Assembly (NCBI RefSeq): GCF_030268005.1
Contig: NZ_BRZC01000003.1
Location: forward strand, 1-64,000
Direction: 5' to 3'
Source of the DNA: Microbacterium arabinogalactanolyticum
Lineage (GTDB): Bacteria > Actinomycetota > Actinomycetes > Actinomycetales > Microbacteriaceae
Length of the DNA: 64,000 nt
Shown: positions 1 through 8,155 of the stretch, piece by piece
Layout: each line of letters begins with the position of its first letter
Position numbering within the stretch: position 1 is the first letter of the stretch
Position numbers and translations under genes: made by a program
The notes under the pieces: model-generated
What the model saw: only the letters and a program-made list of their open reading frames with translations
Database searches by the model: none
Told to the model about the DNA's origin: nothing

Positions 1-345
1 GGTCAGGCAGACCCGGAAGACCGGGAAGCCCGGGAACGGTGGGGTCACCACCGGGAAGACCCGGCAGCTCCGGAAGACCCGGGATCAGGCCACCGATGGT
101 GTCAACGACACCACCGACAACCCCACCCAGGTCAGGCAGACCCGGAAGACCCGGAAGACCCGGAAGACCCGGAACGGTGGGGTCACCACCGGGAAGACCC
201 GGCAGCTCCGGAAGACCCGGGATCAGGCCACCGACGGTGTCAACGACACCACCGACAACCCCACCCAGGTCAGGAAGACCCGGAAGACCCGGAACCGTAG
301 GGTCACCACCAGGCAGCCCAGGCAGCCCAGGCAGCCCACCGGTGA
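1..345 (-). repeat. Direct repeats encoding the Pro-Gly-Leu tail
   Basis: Near-identical blocks begin at the GGTCACCACC motif near 43, 181 and 301, giving steps of 138 and 120 bases. The 18-base difference equals six residues (PGLPGL). The blocks encode PTVPGLPGLP, then LGGVVGGVVDTIGGLIPG, then LPELPGLPGGD. The step sizes fit gain and loss of short GGxAGxCCx units by slippage. Confidence 0.85.
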
Positions 346-3300
346 TGTCGCCGATGGAGCCGGCGACATCACCGATCGTTCCGCCGATGTCGCCGACGGT
401 GTCGACGACACCACCGATCGCGTCGCACGGGCAGTCGGTGATGTCACCGACCAGGTCGCCGAGGTCGAGGACGGGACCGTGGGGCTCCCCCGGAAGAACC
501 GGCAGAGCCGGAATCCCGGGAAGGCTCCCGATCACGCCACCGACACCGGGAAGGGCGCCGACGACCTCTCCGACGCCCGGGAGGGCGCCGATGACGGGCA
601 GCGACGGGACCTCCGGCTCCCCCGGAACCGAAGGCTCCGTGGGCACCTCGGGCAGGCCGCCGCCGATGACGGTGCCGATCGAGTCGACCGCGTCACCCAG
701 CGAGCCTCCGAGCTCCGGCACGCCGGGCGCAGTGGACAGGCCGGGAACAGCGCCGATCACTCCGTGGATGAGGTCTCCGGCACCCGGAACAGCCGGGTCT
801 CCGGGCTCACCGGCGCCGATCACGTCACCGATCACACCGCCCACCAGCTCGCCGCCGGGCAGTGAGGGCAGACCGTGCACGTTGCCGAGGGCGTCGCCCG
901 CTGCGTCGCCGAGGTCGGGAACCGGAATCGACGGAACACCGGGAAGCCCCGGGTTCAGCGAACCGGACATCCCAGGCTCGACCATGACAGTGGAGTCACC
1001 CGACACCGCGCCCACCGGAGCGACCGCATCGCCCGAGACGGTGACCGGAGTCGTGATCTCGACGACGGGCTGCCAGGCGGTTCCGACTCCGACGCCCTCG
1101 TTGCCGAGAGCCCCGTCGCCGAGGTCGCCGTTCGAGCCGTGCACGGTGACGAGCGAGTCGTGCGACCCGGTGTCACCCGCGACCGTGACCGCGTCGCCCG
1201 AGGCGGTGATCGGAGCGACAACGCCGCCCACGACCTGCCACCCGGAGGCGACGCCGATGCCAGAGTCGTCCGCGTGGCCGGAGACGATCGAATCGCCCTC
1301 GGTCACCACGGCCACATCCGAGCCGTCGGTCACCACGTCGCCGAAGCCCGACGCCGCGTTGCCCGAACCGGTCACCGGCACGACGACATCGCCCACGACC
1401 TGCCAGCCGGTGCCGAAGCCGACCCCGGTGTCGGTCGCCTGACCGGCAGAGCCGATCACAGCGGTGTCGTCGACGATGCCGACGCCCGAATCGACAGCAT
1501 CCGCATCACCGAAAGCGGAACCGGCGTTGCCCGAGGCCGTCAGCGGCACGGTCACGTCGCCGGCGACCTGCCAGCCCGAGTCCTTGCCGATGCCGTCGTT
1601 CGAGATCACGCCGGAGCCGTCTATGACGCCTGCACGGTCGACCACGGCGACATCCGAGTCCACGGTCCTGGCGTCACCCACACCAGAGATCGCGTTCCCG
1701 GATGCCGTACCCGGCGTCGTCCAATCGGTCACGACCTGCCAACCGGAGTTGAGGCCGATGCCCGTGTTGGAGACGTCGCCGTCACCGTCGATGACGCCCG
1801 CGTCGTCGACCACCGCGACACCCGAGTCAGTGGTGAGCGAGTCACCGCTGCCCGAGAGCGCGTTGCCCGAGAACGACACCGGAGCCGTCACGTCGCCGAG
1901 CACCTGCCAGCCTGCGCCGACACCGTACCCCGCGTTCGAGACGTCACCGTCGCCGTTCACGACACCGGCGTTGTCGACGCCGCCGACCGTGGAGCCGGTG
2001 GTCCCGGCATCCCCGAGCACGGAACCCGAGTTGCCGGATGCCGTGGCCGGAGCGGTCACATCGCCGAGCACCTGCCAGCCGACAAGCCAGCCGATGCCCG
2101 TGTTGGACGCCTCGCCTGCGCCGTCCACCGCGTCGCCGCGGTCGATGATGCCGACGCCCGAGTCCGTGGTGACGGCGTCACCCGCACCCGAGACGGCGTT
2201 GCCCGATGCCGTCAGCGGCGTGGTCCAGTCGGTGACGATCTGCCAGCCGGTGTCCTTTCCGACACCGATGCTCGAGACCTCACCGGAACCGTCCGCGACG
2301 CTCGCGTCATCGACGATGCCGACACCGGAACCGGTCGTGACGGCCTCGTTCCCCGCCGAGACGGCATTGCCCGCGAGCGTTACCGGAGCGGTGACGTCGG
2401 CCGGGATCTGCCAACCCGAGTTGAGTCCGAAGCCGGCGTTGCCGATCTCGCTGCCACCGTCGGCCACGCTGCCGTTGTCGACGATCGCGACCCCGGAACC
2501 GGTCGAGGTGGCGTTGTCCAGCAGCGCCCCTGCGTTGCCCGACGCCGTCACCGGCATCGTCACGTCCGCGGGGATCTGCCAGCCTGCGCCGACACCGTAA
2601 CCGGCGTTGGAGGCCGCGCCGCCGTCGGCGACACCGGCGTTGTCGAGCACCGAGACATCCGAGCCCGTCGTGACCGCGTCACAGGAGCCGGACACCGCGT
2701 TGCCGGAGAACGTCAGCGGAGCGGTGACATCCGCAGGGATCTGCCAGCCTGCGCCGACACCGTACCCTGCATTCGTCACCTCACCGTTGCCGTTCGCCAC
2801 ACCGGAGCGGTCCACGATCGCGACATCCGAACCCGACGTTCCCGCGTCGCCGAGCACCGATCCGGCATTGCCGGACACGGTCACCGGAGCGATCACGTCG
2901 GCAGGGATCTGCCAGCCGGAACCGACGCCGTAGCCGGCGTTGCCGACCTCGCCGCCGCTGTTCGCGACACCGGCCGAGTCGGCCACCGTCACGCCCGAAT
3001 CCCGGCTCGCCACATCACCCGTCGCCGAGAAGGCGTTACCGGATGCCGTCAGCGGAGCGGACACGTCAGCGGGGATCTGCCATCCGACGAGCCAGCCGAT
3101 GCCTGTGTTCGACACCTCGCCGCCGCCGTTCGCGACACCCGCCCGGTTGGAGACCGCGACATCCGAGCCCGAGGTGACTGCCTCACCCGTGCCGGAGATC
3201 GCGTTGCCCGAGAACGTCACCGGAGCGACGACATCCGCGGGGATCTGCCATCCCGTGTCCTTGCCGATTCCCGAGTTCTCGATCCGGCCACCGGAGTTCG

Positions 3301-4174
3301 CGACTCCGGAACGATCCTCGATCGCGACCTGGGAACCGTTCGATGCGGCGTCGTCGAACAGGGAGCCGGCGTTGCCGGCCGCCGTGAGCGGCGTCGTCAC
3401 ATCAGCGGGCACCTGCCATCCGGTGTTGAGCCCGATCCCCGAGTTCGAGATCGTGCCCGCACCGCCGGCGGTGCCGTCAGCGTCGCGCACATCGACGCGA
3501 GAGCCGTTCGAGGACGCATCCCCGAAGACACTCGCGGCGTTGCCCGCCGCGGTCAGCGGCGCGGTCAGGTCGCCGGCAGCCTGCCAGCCCGTCCCCACGC
3601 CGATGCCCTCATTCTCGAGAGCGCTACCGTCGCCATCGCCACCTGCACCTGTGGTCGTCACTGCCGAGCCATGCGATTCCGCATCGCCGAACACGCTCAC
3701 CGCGTTACCCGCCACCGTCACCGGCGCGGAGACGTCGACGAGTCCCTGGGCGCCCGTGAGCACTCCCAGCGGATCGTTCGAGCTCGGAGCGTCCTTCGGC
3801 TGCGCCGGGGCCTGCGTGACCGACGAAGCCGTCGATTTCGCGTTCCCGGTCACGCTCACCGCGTTACCCGACACCGTCACCGGCGTCGAGACAGCGGCCA
3901 CCGCCTTCTCGCCCTTCAAGACGCCTGTTACGGCCTTGAGGTCGACGGAGACGATCGGAGCAGGCTTCGGCTTCTCGGCGGGCGGGTCCTGGGTGGACGT
4001 GCCCGTCGCGGAGACGGCCTGACCCTCGAGCGTGAGAGGCAGCTGGACATTGACGACCGCCGGGGCTTCATCCCCGGCAGGTGTTTCAGCGGCGGCAGCG
4101 ACACCAGTACCTGCGACCCAGAGGCCGCCTGCGAAGCCTGCGAGAAGCAGACCGCGCGAAACGTACTTGTTCAT
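1..4174 (-). CDS. Giant secreted chaplin-like repeat protein with collagen-like Gly-Leu-Pro tail (3' end outside window)
   Basis: The ATG at 4174 is preceded by AGAAAGG, and the frame stays open to the left edge, giving at least 1391 residues. It begins MNKYVSRGLLLAGFAGG, a signal peptide with an Ala-rich cleavage region near residue 30. Three modules of the type APVTVxGNAVSVxGDA follow (about residues 45-190). Then come sixteen modules of 55-56 residues, each starting GWQ and containing a TAPVTxSGNAxS core, to about residue 1090. The tail is built of PGLPGLPGG and VVGGVVDTIGG blocks and has a CPC motif. The core resembles the hydrophobic half of chaplins (surface-active amyloid proteins of actinobacterial cell surfaces), but the paired chaplin cysteines are absent. 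A structural surface role is inferred. The gene follows another secreted-protein gene by 85 bases. Any C-terminal anchor lies beyond the window. Confidence 0.85.
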   Translation of the reverse strand, partial: MNKYVSRGLLLAGFAGGLWVAGTGVAAAAETPAGDEAPAVVNVQLPLTLEGQAVSATGTSTQDPPAEKPKPAPIVSVDLKAVTGVLKGEKAVAAVSTPVTVSGNAVSVTGNAKSTASSVTQAPAQPKDAPSSNDPLGVLTGAQGLVDVSAPVTVAGNAVSVFGDAESHGSAVTTTGAGGDGDGSALENEGIGVGTGWQAAGDLTAPLTAAGNAASVFGDASSNGSRVDVRDADGTAGGAGTISNSGIGLNTGWQVPADVTTPLTAAGNAGSLFDDAASNGSQVAIEDRSGVANSGGRIENSGIGKDTGWQIPADVVAPVTFSGNAISGTGEAVTSGSDVAVSNRAGVANGGGEVSNTGIGWLVGWQIPADVSAPLTASGNAFSATGDVASRDSGVTVADSAGVANSGGEVGNAGYGVGSGWQIPADVIAPVTVSGNAGSVLGDAGTSGSDVAIVDRSGVANGNGEVTNAGYGVGAGWQIPADVTAPLTFSGNAVSGSCDAVTTGSDVSVLDNAGVADGGAASNAGYGVGAGWQIPADVTMPVTASGNAGALLDNATSTGSGVAIVDNGSVADGGSEIGNAGFGLNSGWQIPADVTAPVTLAGNAVSAGNEAVTTGSGVGIVDDASVADGSGEVSSIGVGKDTGWQIVTDWTTPLTASGNAVSGAGDAVTTDSGVGIIDRGDAVDGAGEASNTGIGWLVGWQVLGDVTAPATASGNSGSVLGDAGTTGSTVGGVDNAGVVNGDGDVSNAGYGVGAGWQVLGDVTAPVSFSGNALSGSGDSLTTDSGVAVVDDAGVIDGDGDVSNTGIGLNSGWQVVTDWTTPGTASGNAISGVGDARTVDSDVAVVDRAGVIDGSGVISNDGIGKDSGWQVAGDVTVPLTASGNAGSAFGDADAVDSGVGIVDDTAVIGSAGQATDTGVGFGTGWQVVGDVVVPVTGSGNAASGFGDVVTDGSDVAVVTEGDSIVSGHADDSGIGVASGWQVVGGVVAPITASGDAVTVAGDTGSHDSLVTVHGSNGDLGDGALGNEGVGVGTAWQPVVEITTPVTVSGDAVAPVGAVSGDSTVMVEPGMSGSLNPGLPGVPSIPVPDLGDAAGDALGNVHGLPSLPGGELVGGVIGDVIGAGEPGDPAVPGAGDLIHGVIGAVPGLSTAPGVPELGGSLGDAVDSIGTVIGGGLPEVPTEPSVPGEPEVPSLPVIGALPGVGEVVGALPGVGGVIGSLPGIPALPVLPGEPHGPVLDLGDLVGDITDCPCDAIGGVVDTVGDIGGTIGDVAGSIGDITGGLPGLPGLPGGDPTVPGLPGLPDLGGVVGGVVDTVGGLIPGLPELPGLPGGDPTVPGLPGLPGLPGLPDLGGVVGGVVDTIGGLIPGLPELPGLPGGDPTVPGLPGLPGLPD
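1070..3752 (-). repeat. Sixteen tandem 168-bp (56-residue) coding repeats
   Basis: The CTGCCA motif (reverse complement of the Trp-Gln codons) occurs at 1070, 1235, 1400, 1568, 1736, 1904, 2072, 2240, 2408, 2576, 2741, 2909, 3077, 3245, 3413 and 3581. All steps are 168 bases except three of 165. The residues before GWQ cycle in protein order: VGx, LNx, KDx, WLV. This indicates a higher-order unit of four modules (672 bases), with extra VGx modules at 2576-2909. Confidence 0.92.
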
Positions 4175-4259
4175 GCCTAACCCTTTCTGAGTACGAAGAA
4201 GAGTGGATTCACATCTGATGAATCACGCACGTCGCGCACGCAGCGCGACGCTCCCTCGC

Positions 4260-5330
4260 TCAGTCGGGGGTGGAGTCGGTGTCGAACACCGGCGACGAAG
4301 GCAGTTCGTCGTGCACGGTGCTCAGCGCCAGAGAGGCCGTGGCCTCGTGAAGGGATGCAGCGGCCGCCGCATCCGAGATCATGGATGCCCCGGCCGCGCC
4401 GGAGCCGCCCGCGGACGTGCCCGAGCCCCCGGACGGGGCGGGCGCGGCAGGCGCGACGGGGGGCAGCTCGCCACCCGTCGGCGAATCAGCAGGGCTGTCG
4501 TCCGCGACGACGGCCGTGGGCGAAGCGTCGGCATCCGCAGCAGGCAGAGCGACCAGCGCGGATGCGGACGCGGCGATGGCGGCGGACGCAGCGGGTGCCG
4601 CGCCAGGGACGGGGACAGTCTCGGAGACGGCGTCCTCCGCCGGAGCCCCCGGCGGTGCGGGAATGAGCGCCCCGGGGGTGCCGTGCACGGCATCGACGAC
4701 GTCGTCGACCCCGCCGATGACCGGCGTGAGCAGGTCTCCCGTCGGCGCATCGCCGAGCAGTCCCGTGACCAGGTCGCCGGCGAGCGGCACCTGTCCCACG
4801 GTGTCGTTCACCACGGTGTCGAGGAGCCGCGTGACGGGTGCCGTGATGTCGCCGACCTCGACCGCATCGAGAACCGCGGGAACGGAGTCGACCACGTCTG
4901 CGACTGTCTTCGGGGCGCTCTCGACGACCGCCACCGTGCTCCGCACGGTCTGTGCGACCGCGTCGGGCACGTGCGCGACGACCTTCGTGACGGATGCCGG
5001 AGATGCGGCGGCCTTCGGTACGGTCTTGACGACCTCGGCCACGGGCGCCGCGACCTGCGCGACTGGTGTGACGACTTTCTGGACCGGCGCGACGACCGGC
5101 TTCACGGGGGCGGTGACCGCCTGAACGGCCTGCGTAGCGGTGCTCTCGACCTGGCTGACCAGGGAGCCCAGCAGTCCGGCATCCGAGTCGCCGGTCGCGG
5201 CGGATGCGCCCTGCGCACCGGTGAAGAGGCTGACCGCGAACCAGGCGGCGCCGACCGCGAGACCGATGAGGCCGATGCGCATGCCGGGGTGGGCGGCGCT
5301 GCTACGCACTGCGGAGTCGCCTGTCTGCAT
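4260..5330 (-). CDS. Secreted or membrane-anchored Ala/Val/Pro-rich protein, unknown function
   Basis: The protein has 356 residues. The ATG at 5330 was chosen because GGGGGTGAT lies just upstream; an in-frame start at 5381 would add a poor leader. Residues 18-45 form a hydrophobic segment ending in GASA, a signal peptide or anchor. Residues 55-110 are a run of VTAPV, VVAPV and VVTPVAQV units. The middle (110-220) carries amphipathic VxxVVDxVPAVLD-type stretches. The last third is low-complexity Ala/Pro/Ser. No known domain was recognised. It lies 85 bases upstream of the giant repeat gene in the same direction, so the two may be co-transcribed surface components. Confidence 0.7.
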   Translation of the reverse strand: MQTGDSAVRSSAAHPGMRIGLIGLAVGAAWFAVSLFTGAQGASAATGDSDAGLLGSLVSQVESTATQAVQAVTAPVKPVVAPVQKVVTPVAQVAAPVAEVVKTVPKAAASPASVTKVVAHVPDAVAQTVRSTVAVVESAPKTVADVVDSVPAVLDAVEVGDITAPVTRLLDTVVNDTVGQVPLAGDLVTGLLGDAPTGDLLTPVIGGVDDVVDAVHGTPGALIPAPPGAPAEDAVSETVPVPGAAPAASAAIAASASALVALPAADADASPTAVVADDSPADSPTGGELPPVAPAAPAPSGGSGTSAGGSGAAGASMISDAAAAASLHEATASLALSTVHDELPSSPVFDTDSTPD

Positions 5331-5430
5331 CGGAATCACCCCCCCCCCGGTCTTCACTCGGAGGCTACACCCGTCGGGCAATGCTGTGAAGAGCCAATAT
5401 TCTGGCCGTGAATAGACCGGAGAAACGCAG

Positions 5431-5462
5431 AACGCCCCGACCTCCGAGGAGGGCGGGGCGTT
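5431..5462 (-). terminator. Hairpin downstream of rplI
   Basis: AACGCCCC at 5431-5438 pairs with GGGGCGTT at 5455-5462, and the centre adds a CCTCC/GGAGG pairing. It sits 16 bases after the rplI stop, where the ribosomal operon should end. There is no long U tract. Confidence 0.6.
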
Positions 5463-5477
5463 CGATGCGTGCGGCGA

Positions 5478-5930
5478 TTACTTCGCAGCGACCACCTGGA
5501 GGGTGATCACGGCGGTGACGTCGTCGTGCAGACGGACGGTCGCCTCGTGCTCGCCGACCGACTTGATCGGGGCGGCGAAGTGCACCTTGCGCTTGTCGAT
5601 CGAGCCGAGGTCGGCAGCGGCGACAGCGTCGGCAACGTCGGCCGTCTTCACCGAGCCGAACAGGCGACCCTCGGCGCCGGCCTTGACGGCCAGACGCACC
5701 TTGGTGCCCTCGAGCTTGTTCTTCAGAGCCGTCGCCTCGTCGAGGTCGTGGATCTGGCGCGCCTTGCGGGCAGCCTGGATCGACTCGACCTGCTTGGCGC
5801 CACCGCGGGTCCACGCGACAGCGAAGCCCTGCGGGATGAGGTAGTTGCGGGCGTACCCGTTCTTGACCTCGATGACGTCACCGGCGCTTCCGAGCCCGGC
5901 GACCTCGTTCGTGAGAATCAGCTTTGCCAT
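5478..5930 (-). CDS. rplI: 50S ribosomal protein L9
   Basis: The protein has 150 residues, the usual length. It begins [19 protein letters not shown] and has the conserved N-terminal motif [12 protein letters not shown] (about residues 24-35), which binds 23S rRNA. A connecting helix (about 45-75) leads to the C-terminal domain. It is the last gene of rpsF-ssb-rpsR-rplI, starting 11 bases after rpsR, and is followed by a hairpin. Confidence 0.97.
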   Translation of the reverse strand: MAKLILTNEVAGLGSAGDVIEVKNGYARNYLIPQGFAVAWTRGGAKQVESIQAARKARQIHDLDEATALKNKLEGTKVRLAVKAGAEGRLFGSVKTADVADAVAAADLGSIDKRKVHFAAPIKSVGEHEATVRLHDDVTAVITLQVVAAK

Positions 5931-5941
5931 TTTCGTACCCC

Positions 5942-6196
5942 TTAACGGCCAGCGCCGGCGTAGGGCAGCAGGGCCATCTCGCGAGCGTTCTTGATCGCCT
6001 TGGCGATCAGACGCTGCTCCTGGACCGAGACACCGGTGATGCGACGGGCGCGGATCTTCCCACGCTCCGAGATGAACTTGCGAAGCGTTGCGACGTCCTT
6101 GTAGTCAATGACGCCCACGCGGATCGACTTCGCGGGAGCGGTGGGCTTGCCACCCTTCCGCGGCTTGCGGCGATCGCCGCTCGACTTTCCAGCCAT
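5942..6196 (-). CDS. rpsR: 30S ribosomal protein S18
   Basis: The protein has 84 residues. Its basic N-terminus ([14 protein letters not shown]) precedes the S18 core with [19 protein letters not shown] and the RRITG motif. S18 pairs with S6 on the 30S platform, and S6 is encoded two genes upstream. There is no CxxC zinc motif, so this is the zinc-independent type. The start is preceded by AGGAAAA. Confidence 0.97.
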   Translation of the reverse strand: MAGKSSGDRRKPRKGGKPTAPAKSIRVGVIDYKDVATLRKFISERGKIRARRITGVSVQEQRLIAKAIKNAREMALLPYAGAGR

Positions 6197-6257
6197 GAGT
6201 TTTCCTTAAAGATGAGATCGGATGCCTGAGCCCTGAACGGGCTCGGGGATCCAGAAG

Positions 6258-6764
6258 TTAGAACGGGGTGTCGTCGCCGAAGCTGCCCGGGGTGCTCCAC
6301 GCGTCAGCGCTCGACGAACCGGGGGTCGACCACGGCTCCTCCGAGACCTGCTGCTGCGGGCGGCCACCGCCCTGGAAGCTTCCGCCCCCACCACCGTTGG
6401 ATGCGGCCCGCGTGACCTGTGCCGTCGCGTATCGCAGCGACGGACCGATCTCGTCAACCTCCAGCTCGATCGCCGTGCGGTTGTTGCCATCGCGGTCCTG
6501 GTAGGAGCGCTGACGCAGACGGCCCTGCGCGATCACGCGCATGCCCTTGGTCAGCGAACCTGCCACGTGCTCGGCGAACTCACGCCACACCGATGCGCGG
6601 AGGAACAGCGCTTCGCCGTCCTTCCACTCGTTGGCCTGACGGTCGAACGTGCGCGGGGTCGATGCGATGGTGAAGTTCGCCACGGGCAGGCCGTTCTGCG
6701 TGTAACGCAGCTCGGGGTCCGCCGTGAGGTTGCCCACCACGGTGATGACGGTTTCGCCGGCCAT
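6258..6764 (-). CDS. ssb: Single-stranded DNA-binding protein
   Basis: The protein has 168 residues. The OB fold covers about residues 4-110 ([38 protein letters not shown]). A Gly/Gln/Ser-rich linker follows, and the acidic tip DDTPF ends the protein; this tip recruits replication and repair partners. It lies between rpsF (5 bases away) and rpsR, the standard bacterial arrangement. Confidence 0.97.
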   Translation of the reverse strand: MAGETVITVVGNLTADPELRYTQNGLPVANFTIASTPRTFDRQANEWKDGEALFLRASVWREFAEHVAGSLTKGMRVIAQGRLRQRSYQDRDGNNRTAIELEVDEIGPSLRYATAQVTRAASNGGGGGSFQGGGRPQQQVSEEPWSTPGSSSADAWSTPGSFGDDTPF

Positions 6765-6769
6765 GATGC

Positions 6770-7138
6770 TTACGCCTTCGCGGCCGTCTTGGGCTTGCGG
6801 GCGGCCTTGTCGGCAGCGCGCTTCGCCTCGGCGGCGACCATGGCCTGTGCCTCTTCGGCGCGCAGGACCTTGGTGCGGAAGACGAGCTCGCTCAGCTTCA
6901 GCTGACGGTCGAGCTCCTGGGTGGCCTCGCTCGTCGCGGTGAAGTTGACGACGGCGTAGATGCCCTCGTTCTTCTTGTTGATCTCATAGGCGAAACGGCG
7001 CTTGCCCCACACGTCGACCTTGTCAATCGAGCCACCATCGTTGGTGATGACCTTCAGGAACTTGTCGAGGTTGGGGGCAACCTGGCGCTCGTCCAGCTCG
7101 GGGGTCAGAATGACCATGAGCTCGTACTGGTGCGTCAC
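6770..7138 (-). CDS. rpsF: 30S ribosomal protein S6
   Basis: The protein has 122 residues. It begins with GTG at 7138, preceded by AAGGAGGT, a near-perfect ribosome binding site. The ferredoxin-like core includes [13 protein letters not shown], the [12 protein letters not shown] motif and [12 protein letters not shown]. An Ala/Lys-rich C-terminal tail follows. It is the first gene of the rpsF-ssb-rpsR-rplI operon, and the promoter should lie in 7139-7373. Confidence 0.97.
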   Translation of the reverse strand: MTHQYELMVILTPELDERQVAPNLDKFLKVITNDGGSIDKVDVWGKRRFAYEINKKNEGIYAVVNFTATSEATQELDRQLKLSELVFRTKVLRAEEAQAMVAAEAKRAADKAARKPKTAAKA

Positions 7139-7143
7139 TTACC

Positions 7144-7184
7144 CACCTCCTTCGGACTAGAACGGCTCCCGGGACTTTCCCGGA
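7144..7184 (-). promoter_or_regulatory. rpsF: rpsF leader with strong ribosome binding site and small hairpin
   Basis: On the minus strand a CCGGGA-AAG-UCCCGG hairpin (7169-7183) lies about 20 bases upstream of the AAGGAGGT ribosome binding site. S6:S18 complexes repress rpsF operons in several phyla through a leader hairpin with a CCG motif. This hairpin is a weak candidate, because only the stem is visible. Confidence 0.3.
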
Positions 7185-7373
7185 AGCAGGAGGGTGTGTT
7201 GCGTGTCATCTGCTCCTTCGGCATGGCGCCGCCGGGCAGACAACCACAACAGTCTACCGGAGTCCGCGTCTCCTCGCGACCATGGTGAGTTCACCCCATC
7301 CGGGTCGCCCTCCGCCTTTTGACAGACTGTTCCGGCACCGCCATGTCGGCGTGCACGAACGGAGGGAGACGCC

Positions 7374-8081
7374 ATGCGCGTCAGCAAGTGGGGGATCGGG
7401 GCGACGCTGATCGCCATGACCATGCTCGTCGGATGCTCGGCACCGGCCGGCAGCGGCGAGAAGAAGCCGGAGAGCCAGAGCCAGGCGAGCGAGAAGCCGG
7501 CCGACAGCACCGCCCAGAACTGCCCAGAGCTCACCGAGGGAGCGACCATCGAGGGCAGCGTGCTCGGCACCTGCATCGCGGACCACCTGAAGACCATCGC
7601 CGGGTACGCCGCGACCACCAGCACCCTGGGCATGGAGACGAAGGCCCGGTACAACCCCGCCGAGAAGGCCATGGAGACGACGTCGCCGATGGGCTCGATG
7701 ATCCTGGTCGACGGAGCCGCATACGTGAAGGGCGCGACCGGCGACTGGCAGAAGGCCGACACCGGCTCCGCGGACCCGATCATCGCGGGGCTCAGCGCAG
7801 CGGCCCAGAACGTCTCCACTCTCGACCCGGCAGCAGTGGCCGCAGCGCTGAACGGCACGTTCACGGTCACCGGCACGGGCACGCGCCTGGGCCAGGAGGT
7901 GTTCGTCCTCACCGGCAAGGTGCAGACGAACGGCGCGAGCGCCGACACCACCTACGAGGTGACCGCCGACTACGCCTCGCTCGCCACGAAGAGCACTGCC
8001 GAGGCGAACGGCATGAAGGTCGACTCCTCGATGGAGGTCACCGAGTGGGACGTGAAGCAGGACATCGTCGCACCGATGTGA
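7374..8081 (+). CDS. Putative lipoprotein, LppX/LprAFG-like
   Basis: The protein has 235 residues. The signal peptide ends in the lipobox LVGC (residues 18-21), so Cys21 would be lipidated and the protein held on the outer face of the membrane. A Ser/Glu/Lys linker follows. The rest shows alternating strands (METKARYNPAEKAMETTSP; SMILVDGAAYVKG) and resembles half-barrel lipoproteins of the LppX/LprG type. That assignment is inferred from pattern only. It is a single gene with its own ribosome binding site (GGAGGGAG) and is followed by a strong hairpin. Confidence 0.75.
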   Translation: MRVSKWGIGATLIAMTMLVGCSAPAGSGEKKPESQSQASEKPADSTAQNCPELTEGATIEGSVLGTCIADHLKTIAGYAATTSTLGMETKARYNPAEKAMETTSPMGSMILVDGAAYVKGATGDWQKADTGSADPIIAGLSAAAQNVSTLDPAAVAAALNGTFTVTGTGTRLGQEVFVLTGKVQTNGASADTTYEVTADYASLATKSTAEANGMKVDSSMEVTEWDVKQDIVAPM

Positions 8082-8104
8082 TCCGCTGATCTCAGACGGA
8101 TTCG

Positions 8105-8137
8105 TGCAGGGATCGGGCATGTCGCCCGATCCCTGCA
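8105..8137. terminator. Bidirectional hairpin between convergent genes
   Basis: A perfect 14-base-pair stem (TGCAGGGATCGGGC at 8105-8118, GCCCGATCCCTGCA at 8124-8137) encloses a five-base loop. It separates the plus-strand lipoprotein gene from the end of the minus-strand glycan operon and could serve both. Confidence 0.85.
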
Positions 8138-8155
8138 CTGCGTTCCGTCACCGGA

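Noticed and set aside
39..1442. Plus-strand Pro/Ser/Thr-rich open frame of 467 codons
   Set aside because: Its apparent GRPGRPG repeats arise from antisense reading of the Gly-Leu-Pro tail. No ribosome binding site or third-position bias supports it.
1070..3752. 168-bp tandem array considered as a non-coding satellite
   Set aside because: The minus frame stays open throughout, steps are multiples of three, and the amino-acid pattern is conserved better than the bases, so it is coding.
875..4180. Plus-strand open frame of 1101 codons, rich in Arg and His
   Set aside because: It is the complement of the minus-strand repeat protein. The minus frame has a ribosome binding site, signal peptide and regular 56-residue repeats, while this frame has none.
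5365..5814. Possible additional gene antisense or overlapping to rplI
   Set aside because: It is an Arg-rich shadow of rplI; the ribosomal protein is certain.
7157..7951. Minus-strand frame antisense to the lipoprotein gene
   Set aside because: The plus frame has a lipobox, a ribosome binding site and a terminator. The antisense frame looks membrane-like only because of complementary codons.
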